Made by a program: the position numbers and the translations under genes. From Paraflavisolibacter caeni (GTDB lineage: Bacteria > Bacteroidota > Bacteroidia > Chitinophagales > Chitinophagaceae): DNA of 64,000 nt. The notes under the pieces were generated by a model. That model did not search any database, was not told the DNA's origin, and saw only the letters and a program-made list of their open reading frames with translations. The DNA is taken from positions 1 through 64,000 of the forward strand of contig NZ_JAOTIF010000008.1 in NCBI RefSeq assembly GCF_025628885.1. Direction: 5' to 3'. Positions 43,558 to 52,333 of this stretch are shown piece by piece; position 1 is the stretch's first letter; each line of letters opens with the position of its first letter.

Positions 43558-44661
43558 TCATGGCCACTCTTCAAGAGTGTCTGTTGAATTAATTGTAACA
43601 GTAGTATCTGTGATTGCGGCCTGTTGATCATCATATGTTGTATTGTTATAGTTCTCATTTCCCGTATCATCCGTCTGGCTGCTGCCGCTGCCCATCAGTA
43701 CTAGGAAAGCAATCAATAGTGGTAACACAAGAGCGATCACCAAAAACTTCCAAACACCATAATTATTTTTTGGCTGTATAGGATCAATCATTGGAGGATT
43801 TGGAGTGATATGCTTAGCATCTCTATCTCTATCAAGTATTTCTATCAACTCTTCCGCAGATTGAGCTCTTGAACGAGCATCTCTAACAATACATCGTTTA
43901 ACTACTGATCTAAAGGGCTCCTGCAACTGATTCAGTCTTTCTGTACTGATTCCTGTTAAAATATTATTGACTACCTGCTGTGTACTTAACTGCTGATCTG
44001 CTGATCCAAATAGGGGTTCTCCTTTGAGCAGTTCATAAATAACACATCCAAAGCTCCAGAGGTCAAGATTAAAACTGATCTTCTTGTTGATCCCATACAC
44101 TTCGGGAGCAAACTGCTCCGGAGCCATATATTCGACCTTGCCCAATATTTGGGTAGATAAAGGTGCCGTTTCATCTATGACTTTACTAATATTAAAATCG
44201 GTGATCTTGGCTATAGGACCAGAAGCTGTATGTGCGATCAGAATATTCGGTGGATTCAGATCACGGTGAACGATCCCGTTCTGATGCAGATAGGTCAACC
44301 CTCTTAAAACATCTTTCAGGAGCCTGGATAAATGCTCGGGATGAGATTTCACGTAAGATTTGATTGTACCTCCATCCAGGTACTCCATCACTCCGATCTG
44401 CAGGATCTCCTCTTCGCCCAAAGCAGTTACGGTTTTGAGTACTTCTCCATCAAAATACCGGCATATGTTGGGATGGCTTAACAGGATCATATGTCTAATT
44501 TCTGTTGTTAGGTCATACTTACCCGGTAATCCTAGTGAATAGACCTTAAGGGCTACCGTAAGTCCCAGCTTCTTATCATAAGCCTTATATACCCTGGAAA
44601 ACCCTCCCTTAGCAATAAAGTCTGTTTTCGTATTGTATTGATATCGTTCTCGGAACTCCAT
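43558..44661 (-). CDS. Ser/Thr-kinase-like protein with DFN motif (possible pseudokinase)
   Basis: This 367-residue paralogue of the kinase at 38809 shares most of the kinase domain: AKGGFSRVYKAYD, VALKVYS, YMAPEQFAPEVYG. Two active-site elements differ: the catalytic loop reads VHRDLNPPNILI (the usual Lys after HRDL is Asn) and the metal-binding motif reads ITDFNISKV (DFN instead of DFG). The HRD and DFN aspartates remain, so weak activity is possible, but a regulatory pseudokinase is likely. One membrane helix (FLVIALVLPLLIAFLVLM) and a short acidic, Thr-rich tail follow. It is the first gene of the operon, with the DUF805 gene 53 bases downstream. Confidence 0.9.
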   Translation of the reverse strand: MEFRERYQYNTKTDFIAKGGFSRVYKAYDKKLGLTVALKVYSLGLPGKYDLTTEIRHMILLSHPNICRYFDGEVLKTVTALGEEEILQIGVMEYLDGGTIKSYVKSHPEHLSRLLKDVLRGLTYLHQNGIVHRDLNPPNILIAHTASGPIAKITDFNISKVIDETAPLSTQILGKVEYMAPEQFAPEVYGINKKISFNLDLWSFGCVIYELLKGEPLFGSADQQLSTQQVVNNILTGISTERLNQLQEPFRSVVKRCIVRDARSRAQSAEELIEILDRDRDAKHITPNPPMIDPIQPKNNYGVWKFLVIALVLPLLIAFLVLMGSGSSQTDDTGNENYNNTTYDDQQAAITDTTVTINSTDTLEEWP

Positions 44662-45056
44662 GATGTACCTGTTTTAGCTTATAGATAAATACTATGGTCG
44701 GATTAACGTCGGATACAATGCTGTTTTCACTATATCAGCTGGATTGTAGATCTTCAAAGGGAATTGTATTAATTAAGAGAGTGTCAGATTTTAAAATTGA
44801 TCATTTTCTAAGCCTGGCGGAATATAACAGTAGGAATTTCTAATAGAACCTTTGCTATCGAACCTGCAATTGACAACCCAAAGTTCAATGACTAAGAAAG
44901 TGGAAACAACGGGAAAAGGGTCTCTTGAAAACGGGAAATTTCCCGTACGTATCGCTGTTTATAAGCGAGTACTTTGTCAGTGATCAACAACTGCCATTTT
45001 TCCACAGTCTGGTAATTCCACCATTTCATTTATCACCCCTAAATCAAATTACAGTT
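44662..45056. other. divergent promoter region of the kinase operon and a secreted-protein gene
   Basis: No gene is seen. The stretch drives the kinase operon leftward and the secreted-protein gene rightward. It holds the 14-bp palindrome at 44932-44945. The frame open upstream of the ATG at 45057 (from 44925) overlaps that palindrome and has no signal-peptide character, so I do not count it as coding. Confidence 0.6.
44932..44945. promoter_or_regulatory. GGGAA-WW-TTCCCG palindrome, site 3
   Basis: CGGGAAATTTCCCG is a perfect 14-base palindrome, 112 bases before the ATG at 45057 and ~270 bases from the kinase operon start. It matches sites at 26698 and 33455. Confidence 0.6.
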
Positions 45057-45923
45057 ATGAAAAAAGTTGTATTCTCCCTTGCGATGGCAACTGCAACCAT
45101 TGCAATCAAGGCTCAGGATAATAACCTGATCAAAAGGAACTTTATTACAAGTGCCGATATGGTGGTAACATTTTACGATTATGTGAAAGAAAAAGAAGAT
45201 GGCAGAAAAGTAATTTTCCCCACAGGCTGGAAATTTAGAGTAGTCGATATAAAAGATAACAAATTAATCCTGAAGCAGTGGACAACTAAAAACTCGCCTT
45301 TTACGAATCAGAATCTTTCGGGGACTAAATTAGATAGCGTTAACAACATTTATCAAAGAATAGAAAGCTTCAATCAACAAATAAACAGGCCAAACTATGC
45401 CAGCCCAAAAGATGATGAAAAATTTTACTCAATTGATTTGGATGATTTCAATGCAAAAGTAGATCCTTATTATGCAAAAGGGTGGGATTTTACTTTCGGC
45501 GTGATGACAATCCCAATTAAATTACGAAAAGGCAATGAAGATAAAGGCCGCTTCTTCAATTATGAAGAAAAGTTCAATATAGGTATATGTACTGGTTTAA
45601 AATACAGTTTCAACAGTCGCAAAAACCGCAGTCTCAACTTTCTCATCAATACAAGTATTTCAAACGTTCAGGTAGATAGTTTAAGTACCAAAGGATTTGT
45701 AGAAAAAGGAAGTTCTACCGGGGCATTTACATTTGCCAGCGGTGTAGTATTTCAACAGGACAGCTTTAATATAGGACTACTACTTGGCTGGGATAAAGTA
45801 CCTGGAGTAATGGGAAGGCACTGGGGCTATGATAGCAAACCATGGGTAGGAGTTGGTATAGGCTTCTCTATCTTTTCAGTAGATATGGGATCATCTGATA
45901 CTGGGAAAAACAAACCAAATTAA
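45057..45923 (+). CDS. exported protein of unknown function
   Basis: This 288-residue protein has the signal peptide MKKVVFSLAMATATIAIKAQ. The first half is mixed; the second half alternates strands typical of a small outer-membrane beta-barrel (FNIGICTGLKYSFNSRKNRSLNFLINTSISNVQ, then FASGVVFQQDSFNIGLLLGWD, then WVGVGIGFSIFSVDMG), with the conserved WVGVGIGF-type end near the C-terminus. It is probably surface- or outer-membrane-located. I chose the ATG at 45057 because only it gives a signal peptide. Its leader contains palindrome site 3, and it is divergent from the kinase operon, so it may be a regulated output. No family assigned. Confidence 0.75.
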   Translation: MKKVVFSLAMATATIAIKAQDNNLIKRNFITSADMVVTFYDYVKEKEDGRKVIFPTGWKFRVVDIKDNKLILKQWTTKNSPFTNQNLSGTKLDSVNNIYQRIESFNQQINRPNYASPKDDEKFYSIDLDDFNAKVDPYYAKGWDFTFGVMTIPIKLRKGNEDKGRFFNYEEKFNIGICTGLKYSFNSRKNRSLNFLINTSISNVQVDSLSTKGFVEKGSSTGAFTFASGVVFQQDSFNIGLLLGWDKVPGVMGRHWGYDSKPWVGVGIGFSIFSVDMGSSDTGKNKPN

Positions 45924-46444
45924 ACCTAACCTATAAACTCTTTTCATTAAAGGCGCTAAGCATTTCAGTGGAATCAACGTTGTTGTTTAGTTTATCTTGT
46001 AATAGTATTAGCTAATCACAAGGAATTCTAATTTATAAATATAATAATCATATACTTCTCTTTCACCAGTTCAGATAAATACAATTCTCTGTCTGTTTTG
46101 CCGAGCAAGTGATCTATAATAGCTGCTGTATTCTGGGTTTATGATAAAGATCTACACAGGTAAAAATCGAACTATTTCTAAAATTAATATCAAAATGCCA
46201 TTATCACAGGTAATTACTTCTATTAAAATAAGCAAACACAAACCCAAAATGGAGTAATGCACACATTTTATTACAAAGTTTTCCAAAACAATAACAGGAA
46301 AAGAGCATATACATTTTCGTAAGGAACAGGAATCTATAAAATTTATAATTTTATAGTAGCAGTAATTTAATAAATACTAAGTATTTTTGAGTTTTGTGAA
46401 TTCCGCCCTCGAAAAGCCTTCGCCTTTTTAACTCCTATTACATC
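45924..46444. other. AT-rich gap
   Basis: I see no gene, hairpin with T-run or repeat that I can support in these ~520 bases between two exported-protein genes. Confidence 0.4.
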
Positions 46445-46936
46445 ATGAAGAAAATTATCGCAGTGTTACTTTGCCTGCCTTTATTTACTAGTGCTCAGTA
46501 CATAGTTCATGATACGATCGTTAGAGAAGGGGATGTGACCGGACGGCGAGAGGACACATCTACCATCCGGCGACCTCTTACACAATATGAATTAAATAAA
46601 GTACTAAACCGAACATTTAGCATCCTTGTATCCTCCAATCCGAGTTCTGGTGAAGTAGCCACCTATGCTTCTCTAGATCCTATCAATGCCGCCTTTACGT
46701 TAAAAGCAAATTTTCCGATTCAACCTGGTAAAAAGGCTTACGAGGATAACAAATCTTTCGAAGAGAAATTGATGATGGAATCAGGTAGAATTTCTTATCT
46801 AAGTTTCTCTTTATCAGGAGGATTAATTGATAAAAAATATGCCACTCTATTTACAAATTCCATTTTAAATGCTGGCGCTAGTTTGGTCTCTGTAAGTTTA
46901 CGAGATAGTTCAAGTATAGTCCCATATAATTTATAA
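46445..46936 (+). CDS. exported protein of unknown function, possibly truncated
   Basis: This 163-residue protein starts with the signal peptide MKKIIAVLLCLPLFTSAQ. The mature part opens charged (REGDVTGRREDTSTIRRPLTQYELNKVLNRT), then becomes strand-rich (FSILVSSNPSSGEVATYASLDPINAAFTLKANFPIQ), which looks like the first segments of an outer-membrane or surface protein. It ends abruptly at SSSIVPYNL, soon after a helical segment, so it may be the N-terminal piece of a longer gene. I found no continuation in the next 380 bases. The family is not recognised. Confidence 0.6.
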   Translation: MKKIIAVLLCLPLFTSAQYIVHDTIVREGDVTGRREDTSTIRRPLTQYELNKVLNRTFSILVSSNPSSGEVATYASLDPINAAFTLKANFPIQPGKKAYEDNKSFEEKLMMESGRISYLSFSLSGGLIDKKYATLFTNSILNAGASLVSVSLRDSSSIVPYNL

Positions 46937-47319
46937 TATTTGGGGTTGTTTACAAAAATCAGCTGTCTTAATACAACATTCATTGGAAGGTAGTATAACA
47001 TGTTAAAGCTACCAGCCTTTCTTCTGGCGTGAAAGTATTGTAGGCATAATGCTTTGAATTACTTTGCTCTCGCTGGAGCTCCGCTTTCTAAACGTGATAT
47101 TATCCCTATAACAACTGCAATACGTAATCAGTAATTGCAAACAGGTTTGTATTTAGCAAACGAATGGACACACCCTAGGCTGGTTTCCCATTTGATTATG
47201 CAGATCCTTTAATGGATGAATATTGAGCATGAACGGTTACAGTGCAAATCAGCAGCAATAATGAACTGAAAGTAATTTTCATAAAAGAAGTTAGTTGTAA
47301 ATCCTGCATTCAATAAATC
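46937..47319. other. gap with a stranded signal-peptide remnant
   Basis: On the minus strand, 47196-47282 encodes KITFSSLLLLICTVTVHAQ followed by nine residues and a stop: a full signal peptide without a protein, most likely a truncated exported-protein gene. Nothing else is recognisable here. Confidence 0.45.
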
Positions 47320-48384
47320 TTACGGTAAAAATTCAAATGTAGGAGCAGCCTTTTTTCCATTGCCCAAATCGATTTTCATCAGCCTGGCCACTGTATCAGA
47401 CAGCATCGGCATCAGGTTCACCGCATTGTCCAAACGGTTAGGATTGGTATTAAATGCCTGGTGAATAAACTTAAGTATTCTTGTATAAGTGCGGTTGAAC
47501 TCGTCAGAAAGCGCACGGGCATCACTGCCTTCGGCATATTGAGCGCTTTTTGGATTATCGGGCAGTAGTATTACTTGCTGCTCATCAAAGGAAACAGGAT
47601 CTGCTGAATCGTAAATAAATTGCTTCTCCGGTGGATCTCCAGGTTTGGGTGCAGGATTTTTTTTAATCTTTCCATATACCAGTTCAGCAAACCGGTAAAA
47701 ATGCGCAAGATGGTCATTGTCCGGGCTGGCATCCCCATCAGGAAACAACGGGGTGGTGGAAGTTCCTTCACCTTGTTCAACTATAACATTGATAGCGTCT
47801 ATTGCTTTTTGTGCAGAAGTGATACGCATGTTTACAGGAAAACTGCTTGTTGGCTGCGTATCGCCAGTAGTATCTGTGATAATAGCGTCGCCCTGCTCTT
47901 CGAATACTTTTTTGATGCGGCCATAAAATTCACCTATGGTTTTGGGCGGTTCCAGAGTAAACGCAATTTCCTTGATCTCAAAGTTCAATGGGTTCTCAGG
48001 AGCTTCAATCTCCATAAAAATGTCTTTAACGACCTGACGTGAGAAAGGTTTCAGTGGTACCACCACACTTCCAACAGAGCCAGGCAAGGAACTGGGATAG
48101 TTGGGAACAAAATTTTCAGAGAAAACCTGCGGACTGCTTCCTATTGCTTTAAGAATATTGCCGACCAGCAGCATGTGCAACATTTCTTCCAGTGCAATGT
48201 CCATAATAGTAGCCGCGATTTTTTGGTTTGCCACACTGCCAGAACCAGATAATGAGTACATAGCATACAGGTAAGGCGGTATGGTGGAATGCTCTAGTTC
48301 AATGGCATGCTGCAATGCTTTCTTCAGATCTTCTATGTCGCCTGTTTCCGTGAGCGCAAATATTTCCCGGCTTATCTTAATCAT
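47320..48384 (-). CDS. ferritin-like protein, VioB/RebD C-terminal domain type
   Basis: This 354-residue protein matches the ferritin-like domain named after iminophenyl-pyruvate dimer synthase (VioB). It opens with LKKALQHAIELEHSTIPPYLYAMYSL, where the helix glutamates and EHSTIPPYL are diagnostic, then IMDIALEEMLHMLLVGNILKAIG with the EExxH ligand set, and later HLAHFYRFAELVYG. A di-iron or similar metal centre is likely. In violacein-type pathways the domain works with heme and flavin enzymes in oxidative coupling. Here it is encoded by the last of three genes, overlapping the upstream VioB-N-like gene by 8 bases, with a DyP peroxidase gene first. Metal binding is well supported; the substrate is unknown. 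Confidence 0.87.
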   Translation of the reverse strand: MIKISREIFALTETGDIEDLKKALQHAIELEHSTIPPYLYAMYSLSGSGSVANQKIAATIMDIALEEMLHMLLVGNILKAIGSSPQVFSENFVPNYPSSLPGSVGSVVVPLKPFSRQVVKDIFMEIEAPENPLNFEIKEIAFTLEPPKTIGEFYGRIKKVFEEQGDAIITDTTGDTQPTSSFPVNMRITSAQKAIDAINVIVEQGEGTSTTPLFPDGDASPDNDHLAHFYRFAELVYGKIKKNPAPKPGDPPEKQFIYDSADPVSFDEQQVILLPDNPKSAQYAEGSDARALSDEFNRTYTRILKFIHQAFNTNPNRLDNAVNLMPMLSDTVARLMKIDLGNGKKAAPTFEFLP

Positions 48385-50269
48385 TGGACTCTAGGTTTAT
48401 TTTATTAACTGAATTCTTCTGCATTTTCTCACCGAAAATTGTTTTACTTCCGGGATCGGATGCAGGCGAAAAATGTGTCAATGGGATATTTGTTGCTATG
48501 TAATGAGGAACAACAGGCGGTGTGCCCAGTAATGGTTTTCCATCTGCGCCAACATTCTCCAGCCATTTTATCAATGCTTCCTGCCTGGTCCTTGACAAAT
48601 CCCGTGTAACAGGCATGTACATCGGATCTTCCACGGTCAGTTTCACCACATGCAATATTTTTAACCGTTGCTGTGATATTTGCTCGTAATCTGCCAAATC
48701 AAGGCTAATGTTTTGATCGTTTGCCATAATGGGATACATGTCCCCAAACTGCGTCATCACATCCTTCATTGACCCGTGCCATGTAATAGGATTATCAGGA
48801 GTGAATGTATTCCACACCAACACACTTAAGAAGTCTGAAATATTGGGAGTTCTTCTGCCAATCAATCCATAATTGATGCGATAAACCTGCCCATCAATAT
48901 GCTCCCGTGGAAATGTTTCAGTATAGTAAATACGTGCATTGCCTGGATCAATGGCCTGAAGACGTAAAGTTGCAAGCCCCGCTGCATCGGTTTGAATGGA
49001 AGATGGAAAATTCAATCCGCCCGAAGGAAAATCCGCTACCACTATGTGTCTGGGAATACTAAATGCAAATGAAATACGTGCTTTGGGTAGGGGTTTACCA
49101 AACTGCGTTGCAAAAAATTTTATTTCAGTTGCATCACCGGGGTTCATCCGGGCAACAAACATATCTGCCCGTACGTATGCACTGCCATTAGCTTCTTCAG
49201 TGATTATCTTCTTTCCTTCCGCGGTTTGTGATAGAATACAAACAACAGAACTGTTGATGAGCGAATTTTCATTTGCTGTTAATGTTCGGTTTGCAGGCAC
49301 TTCAACAATACCGGCAGAGGTTTCATACCAGTTGCCTCCTGCATAAGGTATTTCATCAATTTCCTTCACGGTGCCATCCGCCATCTTGCAGCCAAGGAAC
49401 AATTGTCCAAGAATAGCAGTATTTATAGGACCTTTGGAAGGAGTCACTGGCAAAGCATTCCCAAGGTCCAAACGGAATTTATTTCTTGTAATATCATGAA
49501 TGCCAACACAATAGTTAATCCCATTTACAGGCCTAAAGCCGGGGAAAATAATATCGTTTGGCCTTGCAGCGGTTTCAAAATGCCGGCCTGCAATAAAATG
49601 TTTCGGTTCAGCAGCCGAGGCAGTGCCAATAGAACCAACTACTCTTCCTGTTGCAAAGCGGGGAGAGTCAAACGACATAACATATCCATCCACATTGAAC
49701 TTGATAGACAAAACATCCGACGATGCAGCCTTTAATTGCTGCAGGAAAAGCGATGAACTCAGGTCGCCCCAACTTGTAACGTTCACTGTTGATTGATAAG
49801 CTGCGCTGGCGCGCTCATCTCCAGCACCCGTGTTGCCCCGTTGCCATATTTCAGTAAACGGCGCTGGATCCATAATGCCTGCAAGTAATTCATCCCCATC
49901 ATCATTTGTTAGGCTGATTCGGAGACCAAAGATCATTGATACCAATTGCTGATCGGGGTCAAGGTCTACCATCTTTGCGGAATTTCGAATCCTTGATTCT
50001 ACATTCAGGCTGAGTACAGCATCTGAAGCAGGTTGCACAGGAGTGCCATCTGTATGAAAAGCTGCCGTAGTTTTCACATTCTGGAACCTGAATGCATGCG
50101 CACCTTCGGGATTCCACCAACCATTCATACCTGTTGCGTCCTGCCGTTTCCACAAAGTACTACGATCAAAAAGTGCGTTTTCATAATGGGCAGGGTCATT
50201 GTTCACTGTTGAAGGATTGGAAAAGAAATCTCCTGCAAAGTGAAATCTTAATGTATTTAGATAACTCAT
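48377..50269 (-). CDS. VioB N-terminal-like protein
   Basis: This 630-residue protein begins YLNTLRFHFAGDFFSNPSTVNNDP, then GMNGWWNPEGAHAFRFQNVKTT, a layout similar to the N-terminal half of VioB (a fixed phrase around IxFxGxxxxNPxTxNxDP). VDLDPDQQLVSMIFGLRISL is the matching aspartate-rich segment. The last ~250 residues look different from VioB and contain a possible Ig-like part. It has no signal peptide. In VioB this half is fused to the ferritin-like domain; here the two halves are separate genes overlapping by 8 bases. They probably form one complex. Similarity is by eye to remembered VioB sequence. Confidence 0.7.
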   Translation of the reverse strand: MSYLNTLRFHFAGDFFSNPSTVNNDPAHYENALFDRSTLWKRQDATGMNGWWNPEGAHAFRFQNVKTTAAFHTDGTPVQPASDAVLSLNVESRIRNSAKMVDLDPDQQLVSMIFGLRISLTNDDGDELLAGIMDPAPFTEIWQRGNTGAGDERASAAYQSTVNVTSWGDLSSSLFLQQLKAASSDVLSIKFNVDGYVMSFDSPRFATGRVVGSIGTASAAEPKHFIAGRHFETAARPNDIIFPGFRPVNGINYCVGIHDITRNKFRLDLGNALPVTPSKGPINTAILGQLFLGCKMADGTVKEIDEIPYAGGNWYETSAGIVEVPANRTLTANENSLINSSVVCILSQTAEGKKIITEEANGSAYVRADMFVARMNPGDATEIKFFATQFGKPLPKARISFAFSIPRHIVVADFPSGGLNFPSSIQTDAAGLATLRLQAIDPGNARIYYTETFPREHIDGQVYRINYGLIGRRTPNISDFLSVLVWNTFTPDNPITWHGSMKDVMTQFGDMYPIMANDQNISLDLADYEQISQQRLKILHVVKLTVEDPMYMPVTRDLSRTRQEALIKWLENVGADGKPLLGTPPVVPHYIATNIPLTHFSPASDPGSKTIFGEKMQKNSVNKINLESND

Positions 50270-50294
50270 AGCTTATAGGTTTTAATGATGATGT

Positions 50295-51695
50295 TTATAA
50301 GCCTGTCAAAAAACTAATGCTGGGCGAAAAAAAATATTCACCGCCTTTCAGCTTTACAAAATTGGCCATGGTATGCTTCACATTTCCCGGCCAAGTTTGC
50401 GGAACCGGTGCAGAACTTTGTCCAATCGTTGCATCAGGCCCCACTCCTTCAACTACAAAATCTTTTTCGTCTGAACCTTCCTGCTGGATAACAAATTGAT
50501 CGAGGTTCGATTGAAAACACATGAACAATAAGCCGACTTCTTTTTCGGGCCTTGAACCGCCTGAAGGCAGGCCAATATCCGGCCGGTATCCGTAAGTAAT
50601 TCCTCTTCTGACAACTCTCCTGAAACGTTCAAATTCCGCAGGAGCAGGTAAGTTCCTCGGCACATCACCGCGTGGATTTGTTTTTCTGATATGTGCATGA
50701 AAAGGACACAACAATGCTTTGTCATCCTGATCGTAATGAAAATCATTAGCGTCAGTACCGTCTACAATCACCGCTGTTGGCAGCAGTGGAATGCCATCTT
50801 GCGAACGTCCAACCGCAAGCGCTGCGGATTCGTCAACAGGCTTGCCTAATTTACCAGCCAGTTCTTCAACAGACTCCCAGAAACTTTTTACATTTTGCTC
50901 CAATTTTCTGAATACCATGAAACTTCCATAATTGCCGGGTGCCACAGGTTCTTCCACCAGCACCAATGAAAGCGGCGCAGACGGGTCCCAGTGGGCATTA
51001 CCCCTTTTTGCAATTTCTTTATCAATGTCCTGTCGTATCATTAATGGCTGACTGATGCCGTCCTGGAAACCGAAATGCTCTACCACCAGTTCGCCGCGGA
51101 GGAATTTCTTTCTAAGTACATCACCACGTTCAATGGTAAGCGTTTGAAAAATCCCTTTGATAGAGTTGCTAATCTCCGTGATAGAATGTTCCAGCCTTTC
51201 CTTGCTGTCATCGGCCAAAAGCACCATTGCATGAATGGTATCCTGGTATGGAGTTTCCCATTGGTCAACGGGAGGGTCTGGCAACTTGCGGGGAAGAGAA
51301 TTATCAGTTTGTACTTTCATGCCCAGCTTGAAATAGGGATCAAATTGAACACCGCCAAAAGGTATATTCATCGGTGAAGGAATCTGCTGATCAGTAAAGC
51401 CAAGCTTACGATACCCTTCGGCAGTTAACAGAAACATGAAAAAAGGTTCGCCAGCGGAATTGACATCTGCTTTCCAGCTCATAGTCATCCTATTTGACGC
51501 AGCGGCAGACGTAACGAATTTCTGGGAAAAATCAGCAATCCATTTCTTTGCGGCAGGTATTTCACCAATTATTTTTAAAATAAGATGTGAGGTGTGATCA
51601 CGGCCATGGCCTTTGATGATATTACCCTGTATACCGCGGAGAAATGCTTCGGCGTCCGGATCCGTAAGGTCGATAGGTTGGGATAAGTTGATCAT
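50295..51695 (-). CDS. DyP-type heme peroxidase
   Basis: This 466-residue protein is a dye-decolorising peroxidase. FGFQDGISQP carries the catalytic Asp of the GxxDG motif, NYGSFMVFRKLEQNV is the following conserved strand, LLCPFHAHIRKTNPRGD holds the heme-binding His region, and FRRVVRRGITYGY supplies the distal Arg. It resembles the larger, P-type/fungal-like members and has no Tat signal, so it is cytoplasmic unless packed in a compartment; I see no encapsulin gene. It is the first gene of a three-gene operon with the VioB-like pair. Peroxide-driven oxidation of an amino-acid-derived substrate is a reasonable idea. Confidence 0.93.
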   Translation of the reverse strand: MINLSQPIDLTDPDAEAFLRGIQGNIIKGHGRDHTSHLILKIIGEIPAAKKWIADFSQKFVTSAAASNRMTMSWKADVNSAGEPFFMFLLTAEGYRKLGFTDQQIPSPMNIPFGGVQFDPYFKLGMKVQTDNSLPRKLPDPPVDQWETPYQDTIHAMVLLADDSKERLEHSITEISNSIKGIFQTLTIERGDVLRKKFLRGELVVEHFGFQDGISQPLMIRQDIDKEIAKRGNAHWDPSAPLSLVLVEEPVAPGNYGSFMVFRKLEQNVKSFWESVEELAGKLGKPVDESAALAVGRSQDGIPLLPTAVIVDGTDANDFHYDQDDKALLCPFHAHIRKTNPRGDVPRNLPAPAEFERFRRVVRRGITYGYRPDIGLPSGGSRPEKEVGLLFMCFQSNLDQFVIQQEGSDEKDFVVEGVGPDATIGQSSAPVPQTWPGNVKHTMANFVKLKGGEYFFSPSISFLTGL

Positions 51696-52085
51696 GGTTA
51701 AAAAATGGCATTAAAGTTTTTGATGCGTTTTTATTGTAAATTCCGGAATTCCCCTCTTTCACAACGAGGTTATTACGGTAATCATGAAACGTCTTCTCTC
51801 CCTCTTATTCTTTATCTCATTATTCATTATCATCACCTTCCTTTTATTTTCTGATCTTGAAAACAAAATGGAAGCATGAGTAAATTCCGCCAGTTCGGTA
51901 TGGGCTTATTCAGCCATTAGCTTTGAATTACTGGCGGGTGATGTGCGGTTGCCCATTTCGTTCAGTCAGCTAATGATACTTTATGGCAAAGTGCTTGGCA
52001 TAAATCAATCATTCAAACACCTTGAAGGCGACAGCAGAACATATAAATGTTTTATACATTACTACATTTTGAGCAAAAGGGGCTG
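51696..52085. other. gap with a 31-codon hydrophobic frame
   Basis: On the plus strand 51784-51879 encodes a 31-residue peptide dominated by one membrane helix (SLLFFISLFIIITFLLF). The following bases, in another frame, read SVWAYSAISFELLAGDVRLP, so this is perhaps a decayed small membrane protein. Nothing is certain. Confidence 0.35.
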
Positions 52086-52328
52086 CTAATTTTTTACACA
52101 ACGACAACTAACATCTCCAGTGTTAGGGTCAATAAATATTTCCGGATGAAAGCCACTCCTACACGTCTTTCCATTACATGGATTATTTACTTCCGGCGCA
52201 AGAGACATTACAATTTGTTTAACATGTAATTTGTCTTCATTGTCGCTTTGATCTTCATGGAACTTTTTCACAGCATCTAGAAGTGCTGCAAAACGTGGAT
52301 CGTCGTTAATTACTTTTTTTTTACCCAT
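52086..52328 (-). CDS. small Cys-containing protein of unknown function
   Basis: This 80-residue protein has a basic start (GKKKVINDDPRFAALLDAVKKF), a charged helix, and a C-terminal part with four cysteines (NPCNGKTCRSGFHPEIF, VSCRCVKN) that could bind a metal or form disulfides. There is no signal peptide. It follows the lipoprotein gene by five bases at the end of an operon encoding secreted and membrane proteins. The family is not recognised. The close spacing and the conserved-looking composition argue that it is a real gene. Confidence 0.55.
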   Translation of the reverse strand: MGKKKVINDDPRFAALLDAVKKFHEDQSDNEDKLHVKQIVMSLAPEVNNPCNGKTCRSGFHPEIFIDPNTGDVSCRCVKN

Positions 52329-52333
52329 ACATA

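Noticed and set aside
34155-44661. Type VI secretion locus
   Set aside because: Kinase, FHA and phosphatase genes suggested it, but no sheath, spike, baseplate or membrane-complex gene is present.
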